Positions 1-11,639 of a stretch of 64,000 bases of DNA are shown here, piece by piece; the first letter of the stretch is position 1; each line of letters opens with the position of its first letter. The notes under the pieces were generated by a model. It had not been told where the DNA came from. It was given only the letters and a program-made list of their open reading frames with translations, and did no database searches. Both the position numbers and the translations under genes were made by a program. The DNA comes from Dasypus novemcinctus (lineage: Eukaryota; Chordata; Mammalia; Cingulata; Dasypodidae): assembly GCF_030445035.2 (NCBI RefSeq), contig NC_080682.1:34950770-35014769 (forward strand). Direction: 5' to 3'.

Positions 1-1427
1 TAGAATCAGAAAGAATTATGAGACTCTTGCTAAAATCTAGGGAAAGATGACTGTAGCTCATAGCAGGCTAATAGGGAAAATGGTGATTCTGGATATAGGT
101 TGAAGAAAAACAATATTTTTTCATGATCGATTAAGTACAAATTGTGATATCACCAATATTTTGTCTTCAGTGCTTTTAGGCCAAGTAACTGGAAGTATGA
201 TAGATTTGTCTGGAGCAGGTTGCATGCATAGCGTTTTGGGAGGTAAGAAAAAAGACTCATTAATTGTGAAGATGTGTCTTAGATACATAGAGGAAGATAT
301 CAAGTAATTAGTTGAATATAAAATCTGGCATTCAAGTGAGAAGTCTAGGGTAGAATAGTAAATCTGAGAGTCACTAGCATAGAGATAGTTCTTACAGCCA
401 AGAGACTACTCAATTTGAATTTGATAATTTTATCATAATATAAGGAAAGAAGCCAAATCTTGGGATTTTGGTTTCCTAAACACATTTGTTCAGTGGAATC
501 TCAATTTATTTTAATGAGAGATAAAAGTTTCCAAATTTTCATTTTCCTTTCAGAAATGCTTATGCACAGTGATGATTCCTAAAATACAAGAGAAAGAGGT
601 TTCTTCCCTCTGCCATCTTAACTTCACCACCTTTTCTCTTTTCTTCAATTCTTTTGACTAATCTCAAATCTTCCCTTTCCTCCATATAGCAATGTTAAAC
701 TTATGGAATGGTAGGATGCTTGTTGATAGTTTAAGTCACAAACCAAGAAATTACTGCCTCATTGTCAATAGAACTTTCACCTTCAGAGGTTTTCCAGTAA
801 AAGTACTGGCTTAAATTAAGTCTTCAATAATTTTATAATGACAGGTTGAACATCAGTCAGCACAGTTAACCCCAGCCATGCTCTCAAAACCTCCCAAAGT
901 GACATTATATGATTTTACCTGCTGTAGTTCAGACTTCCAATAGAAGTCCAGACTTTTATAATAGGGAAACAATCTTCATAATTTTGTTCTCCAGAAATGG
1001 ACAGGTCCTGCTGCCCCAATTTATTAGTTAATAGTAAATGGATTAAAATATAAGTTTAATGAACTGCTATGAATAATAGAAATCAAGAATACAAAAATGC
1101 TATGCAGTCCCTGGTCATGTTTAGGGAGGAATCTTTATAGGAAATCCAACTGACAAATGATAAAAGAGAGAGGGTAAGCAACACAAGAAAATGTTAAAAA
1201 TATGGAGCTAAAGTCATAGAAACAGTGGAATCTGGCTCACAAGCTGCAATGCAAAAAGTAGGAAAGGAGTGGACTTGGGCTTCCATAAATAAATCTTCCT
1301 GTATTTGATGTTTTGTCATTCCGTGATATATCAGGTCAAAGTAAAATGGGCATCAGCGTTCTGTGCTGATTTTGCTTACTTCTGTCAAAATTCTACCTAG
1401 ACAAGATGTCTTCCTGTATAATGAATT
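1..1427. other. Intergenic, no gene seen
   Basis: AT-rich sequence with no reading frame of recognisable content on either strand. It contains only short spurious frames. I recognise no repeat family here with confidence. Confidence 0.5.
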
Positions 1428-1932
1428 TATTAGTCACCAAAGGGGTGATGATGCAAAATACCAGAAATCTGTCAGTTTCATAAAGGGTATTTATTCAGGG
1501 TAAGAGCTTACAGTTACCAGGCCATGAAGCATAAGTTAGTTCCCTTACCAAAGTATATTTTCATGTGTTGGAGCAAGACGACTGACAACATCTGCAAAGG
1601 TTCAGGCTTCTTTAGTTCCTCTCTTCCCAGGGCTTGCTTCCTCCAGGCTTAGGGCTCCTCTCTTCATAGGGCTCCAGGTTAAGGCTTCAGCATCAAACTA
1701 CAATGTCAAAACGCCAACATCAAAAACCCTCAACTCTGTCCTTTGTCATGCCTTTTATCTGTGAGTCCCTTGGTGGTGGTGGCCCGGGGTGGGGGGTGGG
1801 GGGACTCAGTGCCCTAATGACGTGGCACAATCAAAGCCCTAATCATAATTTAGTCATGCCAAGGTGCAGGCCAGATTACAAACGTAACCCAATATGTATT
1901 TTTGGAATTCATAACCATATGAAACTGCTACA
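1428..1932 (-). repeat. Downstream LTR of the MaLR-like element
   Basis: About 505 bp and the longer of the two terminal repeats. On the minus strand it carries an AATAAAT poly(A)-type signal near its end, about 40 bp before the GACTAATA terminus. A G-rich run (plus 1775-1802) lies in the part missing from the other LTR. An A-rich stretch at plus 1968-1983 lies just inside the element. Confidence 0.55.
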
Positions 1933-3114
1933 CTCCACCCTCTGAATTCCTAAAAAGCATTACAACATTAAAAAAAAAAAAAAACCTTAAATCAGTAACA
2001 ATGCAAGTGCTAAATTATATCACAATTTAAAGAAATATAGTTTGTCTTGGGGCAAAGTATTGTCTGCTATAGACCTCTGAAACTTACAAAACAATTTATC
2101 TGTTTCCAATACACGAATGGACAGAAAAAGAATAAACATTTTCATTATAATAAGGAGAAATTGAAAGGGAAACATAAGTCATGGGTTCATTACTGTTCAG
2201 TAAACATGCACGGCATCAACCATTAGATTTCAGTCTGAAAGTCATTCTTAAGGTGTTGATTTCTTTTCCTTGGTGCCTTATGGGAACCCATCCTTTCCAC
2301 ATGCTTCCCCAATGGCCATTTACTTGGTTCCACCCTCATCAAGTACCTGGATGTTGATCAAGCTCCAGACCTCTCCCTCCAAGAGTATAGGGGTGATTGC
2401 CATACCTTACCCAATATGGGTTAGAGTCTTCACCTCCCCAGTACAGTGATGTGAATACAACATTCCCTCTAACTTTTGCCCTATAGGCTTAACCCTCTCA
2501 CAACAATAAGTTTACCACCTGGCCTTCTCTAATCCATGGAGGACAGGTCCATCCCTCTCAGGCCTATGGGGTGCTGACCTTAACCACTGTAATCCTTGGG
2601 GAATGTGCTCTACCTTCTCTATACCCTGGGGTAGCAATATTCTCCCAGAACATCAGTTGGGAACATCCACCCTCTTCAACTGCTGATGCAAACTCACCTT
2701 ATCTTTACACATGGGTGGGGTTCCTCTCTTGGCCCAAGGTTATATCTTAATTCCAGTTCTCAGCTTCCATGGCTTTTCTCTTAAAACTGTTTCTCCTTCA
2801 ATCTCTCCTTTACATGTTCCTTTTAGTCCAAGCTGACAATCATTTTGTTCATACAGTTCTCTCAAAAACCTTTTTGATTTAGCATGCAAGAAGCAGGCTC
2901 CAAGCCATGAGACAATAAGACTTTCCCCAAGTCTTTCAAGATAACTGTATCTTCAAATCTGATTTACAAGTTCCAAGTTTAGTTAAGTCCTCCAGTGGGG
3001 CACTTACACCTGGGGCTTGATTTCCAGAGACTTGGAATTTCCAGAATCAGTTTCTGTTTTCTTTGTGCCCAACAGTTCAGTCCTCAGTATAACTTTATCA
3101 TCGAGCCTTTTGCT

Positions 3115-3393
3115 CTAAGCTGCAAGCAGAAGCCAAGCCACATTCTCCAGATATACAGTGGACATTTCTTCAGTTAAATGCCCAGGCTCACCATTTTCAA
3201 ATTCTGCCTTCCACAGAACACCAGGAGTTAATCTTGCTAAGTTCTCTGCAACTTTAAAACATGGATCACTTTCCCTCCATTTTCTAATAATAGTTTCATC
3301 ATTTACTTCTAAGTCATCATAAAAAGTATTTTTAGCATCCATATTGCTATCAACAATCTCTTCAAAGCACTGTAGGTCTCTTCTTCCAAGCAT
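3115..3393 (-). pseudogene. Interior reading frame of the MaLR-like element, unknown product
   Basis: A 92-codon open frame lies directly inside the upstream LTR on the element's sense strand. It has no zinc finger, protease, reverse transcriptase or membrane segment that I can recognise. Composition is acidic and charged in the first half (around NMDAKNTFYDDLEVNDE). A similar charged frame is typical of MaLR interiors, which do not encode the usual retroviral enzymes. I infer a relic of that frame rather than a host gene. There is no evidence that it is expressed. Confidence 0.4.
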
Positions 3394-3492
3394 TTCACAG
3401 TTCCTCCAAAAAATATGCCTTACCCATTTTTAAAACCATTCCAGCATTTTGGTAATGGCAAAAGCACTTCCCCACTCCTCCATACCAAGTTC

Positions 3493-3672
3493 TGTATTAG
3501 TCATTCAAAGGGGTGCTGACACAAAATCCGAGAAATCTGTTGGTTTTTATTAAGAACATTTATTTCAGGTAGGAGCTTACAGTTACCAGGCCATAGATCA
3601 TAAGTTACTTCCCTCACCAAAATCTAATCCAATATCTTTTTTCAGAATTCATAACCATGTCAAACTGCTAGA
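3493..3672 (-). repeat. Upstream LTR of the MaLR-like element, internally deleted
   Basis: Aligns with both ends of the copy at 1428-1932 but lacks roughly 320 bp of its middle. The segments shared include AGTTACTTCCCTCACCAAA and the CTTACAGTTACCAGGCCAT block. The terminal motif has changed to TCTAGCAG. Confidence 0.55.
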
Positions 3673-3743
3673 ATGTTTTAAACATTTTCTCTTCTCTTTC
3701 AGTCAGAATTTGTGAGTGGGTTCTTCCACTCTCCTGCTTCAAG

Positions 3744-5002
3744 TCACATTTTGCTGCACCATAACTTTCTCATGGCATTTTTAACTGCTGCGTTCCTTGA
3801 TGTGTAAATCAAAGGATTGAGCAAGGGAGTACAAATAGTGTAAAACAATGCCACCATCTTGTACACTGGAACTGTGGTTGGAGAGTGAGCATATGTGAAT
3901 ATATTAATACATGGGATGAAGGATAAGGTAACCACAGTTATGTGAGAGAAGCTTGTGGAGAGAGCTTTCTTTCTTCCTTCTGCATTCTGGTTACTCATGG
4001 ATTTTAAGATAAATATATAGGAGATTATCAGGATTGTGAAACTCACCATGCATATGACCCCACTATTAAAGGATATGAGTAGATTTATGGCATAGGTGTC
4101 CATGCAGGCAAGTTTCATCAGAGGTTGGAGATCACAGAAATCGTGGTAAATAACATTAGGGTCACAGAGGGGTAGTTTCAAAGTCAAACCCCAGGCCTCC
4201 TTGACCCACGTGGAGCTGGCCCATGTGCAGTGCTAATGCTTGCAAGGAGTGCCATGCCACGCAGGGGTGTCCCCCATGTAGGGAAGCCTCACATGCAAGA
4301 AGTGCACCCCATAAGAAGGGCTGCTCAGCGTGAAAGTAAGTGAAGCCTGCCCAAGTATGGTGCCCCACACACAGAGAGCTGACACAAGATAATGCAACAG
4401 AAAGAAACACAGATTCCCAGTGCCGCTGATAAGGATAGACGCGGCCACAGAAGAACACAGAGCAAAAGGACACAGAGAGCGGACAACTGGGGGTGGGGGG
4501 AGGGGAGAGAAATAAATAAAAAATATTTTTTTTTTAAAAGAATGTATATTAGATCCCACTCAGGCCAGATTCACCAACACACCACAGATATGTCTGCTCA
4601 TGAGGGTTGTATATTGTAGTGGCTTACAAATGACCACATAGTGATCAAAGGACATGAGGATGAGGACCAACATCTCCAGGCACCCAAAGAAGTAAAATGC
4701 AAAGATCTGGGTCAGGCATTCATTGTAAGAGATGACTTTCTTCTCAGATACAGCATCTTTAAACAATCTTGACACCATGGTTGTTATAGAGAAACAGGCA
4801 TCAGAAAAGGATAAGTAGAAAGTAAGAAATACATGGGATTCCCAAGCATTGAACTGTATCCGATGGTAATCACAATAAGTAAATTTGCCATCAGACTTTC
4901 AAGGCAGATAAACAAGAAGACCACCAATACAATTTCCTCCTTTAGAACATCCTGTTTGAACCCAAACAAAATGAACTCATTCATGCTACTATTGAGATCC
5001 AT
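3744..5002 (-). pseudogene. Olfactory receptor pseudogene 1 (family 4-like), split by a SINE
   Basis: Class II OR remains read from 5002 down to 3744. The N-terminus (MDLNSSMNEFILFGFKQD) carries the N-glycosylation site and the family-typical EFxLxGF. TM1 has the N of GN replaced (ANLLIV). The TM3 end reads SFDHYVVICKPL, so the DRY motif is DHY. The second half has CDPNVIYHDFCDL in extracellular loop 2, the KALSTSFSH motif before TM6 and PLLNPLIYTSRN in TM7. Lesions are a frameshift with a stop at about 4780, a tryptophan-to-stop change (TGG to TGA) at about 4558-4560 and a DAS SINE inserted between TM4 and loop 2 (4178-4540). It cannot encode a receptor. The nearest family is OR4 by motif memory only. 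Confidence 0.9.
4178..4540 (+). mobile_element. DAS-type SINE, 5' truncated, inside OR pseudogene 1
   Basis: Body and tail of the armadillo tRNA-derived SINE. It starts within the B-box region (CAAACCCCAGGCCTCCTTGA), so the tRNA-like A box is missing. It keeps the GTGGAGCTGGCCCATG and AGGGGTGTCCCCC landmarks and ends in an AAATAAATAAAAAATA tail. It interrupts the OR frame between TM4 and the second extracellular loop. Confidence 0.85.
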
Positions 5003-5083
5003 GGTGCAATAGATGTAGAAAGGAACAATTGAGAAATGGTTTATCAGCAAAGAAAATAAAGACTTATAATTTGGCAAGAACAT

Positions 5084-5939
5084 TACTATTTTATAGTTCT
5101 AATTTTGTGAGCATTATAATACAGTAGTACTAAAAGTTTACCATGAATTATAATTATATAGAAACTTAAAAAAATACTGATGCTCATCCTTTAACCATAG
5201 GGACTTCCTGGGTGGAACCAAGATTTTTTAATGAAAAACAAAATTGTGGATGATAGGGCTAAGTTCTGAGAATTACTAACTTTATTGTTGACATTAAACA
5301 AGTAATGCTAATAATTCAGAAAGTTTACTTCATATGAAAAGTTGAGATTCTAATAAATACTTTAAGTGTATGCATATGTACGTGATATAAATGTGCATAG
5401 ATACTGCTCAATAGCTGAAAACCAATATTCCTATGTAATTCAAAAACATTAAATTTGGAGATTCCTCTTGAGACAAGTATTTTTTGATTTGGCTGCCAGC
5501 TTGCATTGATTAAAACTGACCTATAAAGTATTTCGATGGATTAGACTTTAAAGAAAAATTATATATCTAATTTTTGGCTTATCATGGCCATAATTTTATG
5601 TTAATTGTCTATCAGAACACGAGATGTTTAAATAAATCACTGAAGCTGTCATTATTGAGGGAAGTTTCTATTATGTGAAAAGATACATTGTTTATGTTAG
5701 TTGCATGATATTTAGTTTCATATCCTATGGATCCAACCTTATGTAACACTTCTTATATTTATATAATATGAATAATGTATTTATGTATATAAGGTAATCC
5801 TCCACCTATCTTTAATAGGTTTTGTTTTTGTCTAATTTTTGTTTCTTTTAAAAATACATTTCAGAATTGCTCTATCATATTTTTGTTGTTCTACTCTAGG
5901 TTAACATATATTTGATTCTATTAAAACAAGATCATGGGT
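5084..5939. other. Intergenic, no gene seen
   Basis: AT-rich DNA between the OR pseudogene start and the LINE-1 5' end. I find no coding frame and no repeat that I can name. Confidence 0.5.
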
Positions 5940-6157
5940 AACACACATTACATTTCACTGGGAAGGAGGATCCAGCAGAGGGCCTGATTGCTTGGAGGGG
6001 AAAATGCATTGCTTGGAACTCAACCAGCAATAAGAAATTAGAATAAGAAGAACAAAGTGACAAAGAGAATATATAACACTTACGCAAAAACAACAGCTAA
6101 TTAATCCCCAAGACTAGACAAAGAAGCTAAGGAACTGATTAAACCCATCAAGATAAA

Positions 6158-7190
6158 ATGATGACCAGGCAGCAACAAAAATCTACAAACCAAACCAGTA
6201 ATCAGGAAAACATGGTTGAATCCAATGAACAAACTAAAAAACAGGAAGGGGATCAGAACTTCGCACAAGCAGTGAAAGATCTCAGAACATTTATCACCGA
6301 CAAATTGATGAAGTAAAGAAAGAGGTTAACAACATGAAGACAACACTTGGAGGGGAAATTGCAGACATACGCAAAAAGATAACAGATATGATGGAAATGA
6401 ACACCGCAGTTCAAGAAATCAAAAATACACTTGCAACAAATATCAGCAGACTAGAAGAGGCAGAGCAGAGAATTAGTGATGTGGAAGACAGTACATCGGA
6501 AATCAAACAGATAGTAGAATTGGTCACTAAAAAGATAGAAAAAATCCAGCTAGAATTAGGGACCTGAATGATAATGCAAAATGCTCAAACATACGTATTA
6601 TAGGCATTCCAGAAGGAGAAGAGAAGGGAAAGGGGTCAGAAGGAGTGTTGCAGGAAATAATGGCTGAAAAATTCCCAAATCTACTGAAAGAGACAGATGT
6701 ACATATCCAAGAAGCACAGCACACTCCACTGGTCATAAAACCCAACAGGCCCACCCCAAGACATATACTTGTCAAATTATCCAATGCACAAGACAAAGAG
6801 AAAATTCTAAAAGCAGCAAGAGAAAAGAAAAACATCACATACAAGGGAAACTCCATAAGATTAAGTGCTGATTTCTCATCTGAAACCATGGAAACAAGAA
6901 GGCAGTGGTATGATATAGTCAAGGTAGTAAAGGAAAAAAATTTCCAACCAAGAATACTCTATCAAGCTAAACTAGCATTCAAAAATGATGGAGAGTTCAA
7001 AATATTCACAGATAAACAGAAACTGAAAGAGTATACCAACAAGAAACCTCCCCTTCAAGAAATTCTAAAGGGAGTTCTGCAGGAAGAAAGGAAAAAACAG
7101 GAGAGGCAGAGTTGGAGAGAGTGTAAGAGCAACAAAAAAGACAAAAAGAGAAGGAAAAAAATGCAAACAAAATATGACAAACACAAATCC
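6158..7190 (+). pseudogene. LINE-1 ORF1 (RNA-binding chaperone) remnant
   Basis: ORF1p normally forms coiled-coil trimers that coat LINE-1 RNA. Here an ATGATG start at 6158 opens a frame that hits TAA at 6314. The coiled-coil part continues in another frame (6310-6565, rich in E, K, I and L heptads) to a TGA. The RRM-like domain (RIIGIPEGE at about 6595) and C-terminal domain (RRQWYDIVKVVKEKNFQPRI at about 6900) follow in a third frame from about 6590. The domain order is normal. The basic tail runs straight into ORF2 with no stop codon between them. Confidence 0.9.
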
Positions 7191-7200
7191 AATCAAAACA

Positions 7201-10200
7201 TGGCTAACACGAATAATTCCTTGAAAGTAACAACATTGAATGTCAATGGATTAAACTCACCTATCAAAAGATTCAGACTGGGACATTGGATAAGGAAATA
7301 TGACCGATCTATATGCTGTCTACAAGAGACACACCTTAGACCCAGAGACTCATGAAGGTTGAAAGTGAATGGCTGGAAAACAATCATACAAGCAAACAAT
7401 AACCAAAAAAGGCAGGAGTAGCTATATTAATATCAGAAAAAATAGACTTTAAATGTGAAACAATTGTGAGAGACAAAGAAGGATATTACATTTTAGTGAA
7501 AGGGACAATCTGTCAAGAAGATCGAACAATCATAATTATTTATGCTCCTAACAAGGGTGCCTCTAAATACGTGAGGCAAATGCTAGAAAAACTAAGTGAA
7601 AAAGTAGATGCATCTACAATTATAGTGGGGGATTTTAATACACCACTATCAACTCTGGACAGAACATCTCAAAAGAGAATCACTAAAGAAACAAAACATT
7701 TGAACAGTATATTAGAGGAGCTGGATCTAATAGACATATATAGATCACTACACCCAAACACAGCAGGATATCATTTTTCTCAAGCACACATAGATCATTC
7801 TCCAAGATAGACCATATGCTAGGCCACAAAGAAAGGTTTAATGAATTCAGAAAGATTGAAATCACACAAAACAATATCTCTGACCACAGTGGAGTGAAGC
7901 TGGAAATTTGCAAGGGACAGAGGCCCAGATTTCACACCACGATTTGGAAATTAAACAGCACACTCTTAGAAAAACAGTGGGTCAAAGAGGAAATCTCAAA
8001 AGAAATCAATGACTACCTTGAAACAAATGATAATGATAACACAACATACCCAAATTTATGGGATGCAGCAAAAGCAGTACTGAGAGGGAAATTTATAGCC
8101 ATAAATTCATATATCAAAAAAGAAGAGCAAAAATTTAAGAACTAACTGCACATTTGAAGGAATTAGAAAAACAACAACAAAGTAATCCAACAGGAAGAAG
8201 AAGGAAGGATATACCAAAAATAAGAGCAGAACTAAATGAAATAGAAAATAAGAAAGCACTTGAAAAGATAAACAAGACCAAGAGCTGTTTTTTTGAGATC
8301 AACAAAATTGACAAACCTTTAGTGAGACTAACAAAGAAAAAAAGAGAGAAGATACAAATACACAAAATAAGAAATGAGAAAGAATATATCACCACTGACC
8401 CCACAGAAATAAAGACTATCATAAGAGCATACTTTGAAAAAATATATTCCAACAAAAATGTCAATTTAGAGGAAATGGACAAATTTCTAGAAACACATAA
8501 GCAGCCCATATTGACGAAAGAAGAAATTGATGATCTTAACAAACCAATCACAAGCAAAGAGATAGAATCAGTTATTAAAAATCTCCCAACTAAGAAGAGT
8601 CCAGGGCCAGACGGCTTCACAGGTGAATTCTACAAAACATTCTGGAAAGAGCTAACACCAATCCTGCTGAAACTATTCCAAAAAATCGAAACAGAAGGAA
8701 CATTGCCTAACTCCTTCTATGATGCCAACATTACCCTAGTACCAAAGCCAAACAAAGACACCACAAGAAAGGAAAATTACATACAAATTTCTCTAATGAA
8801 CCTAGACGCAAAAATACTTGCTAATCGTATTCAACAACACATTAAACAAATTATACACCACGACCAAGTGGGATTCATTCCAGTTATGCAAGGACGGTTC
8901 AACATAAGAAAATCAATCAATGTAATACACCATATAAACAGATTGAAGGAAAAAAATCACATGGTTTTATCTATAGATGCAGAAAAAGCATTTGACAAAA
9001 TACAGCACCCTTTCTTGATAAAACACTCCAAAAGATCAGAATACAAGGAAATTTTTTGAACATGATAAAGAGTATATATGAAAAACCTACAGCCAATATT
9101 GTTTACAATGGAGAAATCCTAAAATCCTTTCCAAGGAACTCAGGAACAAGACAAGGATGTCCATTGTCTCTGCTTTTATTTAACATTGTCTTAGAAGTAC
9201 TTGCTCGAGCACTGAGGCAAGAACCAGATATAAAAGGCATTCAAATTGGAAAGGAAGAAGTCAAAATTTCATTATTTGCAGTTGACATGATCCTATACAT
9301 AGAAAACCCTGAGAGATCTACAACAAAGCTTCTAGAACTCATAAAAGGGTTTAGTAAAGTCACAGGTTATAAGATCAATGCGCAAAAATCAGTAGCATTT
9401 CTGTACACTAATAATGAGCAAGATCAGGAGGAAATCAAAAAACAAATACCATTCACAATAGTAAATAAAAAAATCAAATACTTAGGAATAAATTTAACTA
9501 AAGAGGTAAAAAACTTATACACCGAGAACTACACAAGACTGTTCAAGGAAATCAAAGAAGACCTAAATAAATGGAAGAATATTCCTTGTTCATGGATAGG
9601 AAGACTGAATATTATTAAGATGTCTATCTTACCAAAACTGATTTACACATTCAACGCAATCCCAATAAAAATCAACACAGCCTTCTTTAAGGAACTAGAA
9701 AAACTAACTATGAAACTTATTTGGAAAGGAAAGAGGTCCCAAATAGCCAAAGACATATTGAAAAAGAGAAACAAAATTGGAGGAATCACACTTCCTGACT
9801 TCAGAAAATATGACAAAGCTACAGTAGTGAAAAACAGCATGGTATTGGCATAAGGAGAGATCACAGACCAATGGAATTGAACTGAAAGTTCTGATATAGA
9901 ACCTCATATATATAGCCATATAATATTCGATAAAGCCACCAAATCCTCTCAACTGGGAGAGAATGGCCTATTCAACAAATGGTGCCTGGAGAACTGAATA
10001 TTCCTATGTAGAAATATGAAAGAGGGTTACCATCTCACACCTTATACAAAGGTCAACTCAAGATGGATCAAAGACCTAAATATAAGAGCCAAGACCATAA
10101 AGATCTTGGAAAGCAGTGTAGGGAAACATCTACTGGACCTTGTAATAGGAAATGGCTTCATGAATATCACACCAAAAGCACGAGCAGCAAAAGAACAAAT

Positions 10201-10992
10201 AGATAAATGGGACTTCCTCAAAAGTAAAGCCTTCTGCACCTCAAAGGAATTTGTCAAGAAAGTAAAAAGGGATCCCACACAATGGGAGAAAATATTTGGC
10301 AACCATATATCTGATAAGAGACTTATAACTTGCATATAGAAAGAACTCATATATCTTGAAAATAAAAAGATAACCCATTTAAAAAATGGGAAAAAGTTTT
10401 AAACAGACACTTCTCCAAAGAATAAATACAAATGGCTAAAAAGCACATGAAAAAATGCTCCAAATCTCTAGCTATCAGGAAAACGCAAATCAAAACTACA
10501 GTGAGATACCATCTTACTCCCAGAAGATTGGCAGCTATGAAAAAAACAGAAGAATACAAATGCTGGAGAGGATGTGAAGAAAGGGGAACACTCATCCACT
10601 GCTGGTGGGAATGCAGAAGGATCCAGCCATTCTGGAGGACAGTTTGGCGGTTCCTCAAAAAACTAACCATACATTTGCCATATGACCCAGAAATACCACT
10701 GCTGGGTATATACCCAGCAGAACTGAAAACAAGAACACAAACCGATATATGCACACCAATGTTCATAGCAGCATTGTTCACTATCGCCAAAAGTTGGAAT
10801 CAACCCAAATGCCCATCAACAGATGAGTGGGTCAATAAAATGTGGTATATACACACAATGGAATACTACTCGGCTATAAGAACAAATACACTACAAACAC
10901 ACATGATAACATGGATGAATCTTCAGAACCTTATGTTGAGTGAAGCAACCCAGGCATTGAAGGACAAATACTACATGACCTCAATGATATGA
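7201..10992 (+). pseudogene. LINE-1 ORF2 (endonuclease-reverse transcriptase) remnant
   Basis: All ORF2p domains are recognisable in broken frames. The endonuclease has NVNGLNSP (about 7237), the catalytic-glutamate motif CLQETHL (about 7315), VGDFNTPLS (about 7625) and SDHSGV (about 7880). The reverse transcriptase has [11 protein letters not shown] (about 8606), motif [11 protein letters not shown] (about 8970), motif [10 protein letters not shown] (about 9149) and motif C at 9275-9292. Motif C reads FAVDM instead of FADDM, so a catalytic aspartate is valine. The C-terminal cysteine-rich segment (Cys pairs plus His, 10560-10615) precedes the terminal frame ending at 10992. Frames break near 7355, 7810, 8150, 9056, 9853 and 10340. 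The product would be inactive even without the frameshifts. Confidence 0.95.
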
Positions 10993-11256
10993 AATAAGCA
11001 AGCTGCCTCAGAGAGCTAGAGACTGGAAAATAGGCTTATAGGAAATTGGGGGGTGGAGGAAGGATGTGAGCCGACGTCTGCAGGGGTGGAATCTATGATG
11101 GGCTGGCGGTAAGTATGAGCACAAAGAAGAGATAAAATGGGGGCAAGGGGTTGCCTTTGGGTGGGGCTTTGCGGGTTTGAGGGGGGCTGGGGCTGGGCAG
11201 ATGGGTAATATTGCCCAAAAAATTGGGAAGAGGGAGGGGCAACATAAGAACATAGG

Positions 11257-11632
11257 AGGGATGGACTTGGCCTAGTGGTTAGAGCATCCGTCTACCACAT
11301 GGGAGGTCCGTGGTTTAAACCCTGGGCCTCCTTAACCCTTGTGGAGCTGGCCCATGTGCAGTGCTGATGCGCGCAAGGAGTGCTCTGCCATGCAGGGGTG
11401 TCCCCCGCGTAGGGGAGCCCCACGCACAAGGAGTGCACCCCGTAAGGAGTGCCGCCCAGTGCGAAAGAAAGTGCAGCCTGCCCAGGAATGGCGCTGCCCA
11501 CACTTCCCGTGCCACTGACTACAACAGAAACGGACAAAGAAACAAGATGCAGCAAACAGACACAGACAACAGACAACCGGGGGAGGGGGGGATTTAAATA
11601 AATAAATAAATCTTTAAAAAAAAAACACAATC
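11257..11632 (+). mobile_element. DAS-type SINE, complete
   Basis: Full-length copy beginning GGATGGACTTGGCCTAGTGG (tRNA-like head, A box) with a B box around GGTTTAAACCC at about 11313. The body has the GTGTCCCCCGCGTAGGGGAG palindrome-like block and the tail is (AAAT)n plus poly(A) to 11628. It sits at the point where the upstream LINE-1 3' UTR stops. RNA polymerase III boxes are visible, but this is a retroposon, not a tRNA gene. Confidence 0.92.
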
Positions 11633-11639
11633 ATAATTT

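Larger units (their letters stand above)
1428..3672 (-). mobile_element. MaLR-like (ERVL-type) LTR element, defective
   Basis: Two related terminal blocks in the same orientation enclose about 1.56 kb. Read on the minus strand, each begins near a TGTAGCAGTTT-like motif, continues with ATGGTTATGAATTC, and ends with an AATAAAT signal followed by GACTAATA. The upstream LTR (plus 3493-3672) is only about 180 bp and lacks the middle that the downstream LTR (plus 1428-1932, about 505 bp) keeps. Just inside the upstream LTR is a TTGGTATGGAGGAGTGGGG-like stretch resembling the leucine-type primer region of ERVL/MaLR elements. The interior resembles the non-retroviral interior of MaLR elements. The family assignment is inference from general resemblance. 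A xenarthran-specific subfamily is likely. Confidence 0.6.
5941..11256 (+). mobile_element. Nearly full-length LINE-1, inactive
   Basis: A sense-orientation LINE-1 with about 215 bp of 5' UTR, ORF1 (about 6158-7190), ORF2 (about 7201-10992) and the first ~260 bp of a GT/GA-rich 3' UTR. The 3' UTR is then cut by a DAS SINE. The same 3' UTR sequence recurs at 39295-39515, where it continues for another ~800 bp, so this copy is 3' shortened. Both reading frames carry several frameshifts and stops, and the reverse transcriptase active site is mutated. The protein remains are still easy to read, which suggests a lineage-specific element of moderate age rather than a pan-mammalian relic. Confidence 0.93.

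Noticed and set aside
11257-11330. Possible tRNA gene
   Set aside because: The A and B boxes belong to the SINE head. The acceptor stem does not pair and the sequence continues into a SINE body with a poly(A) tail.
11292-11630. Frames inside DAS SINEs (also near 4,200-4,560, 36,187-36,489, 45,286-45,722 and 54,740-55,153)
   Set aside because: They recur in every copy as translations of SINE body sequence. They are not genes.
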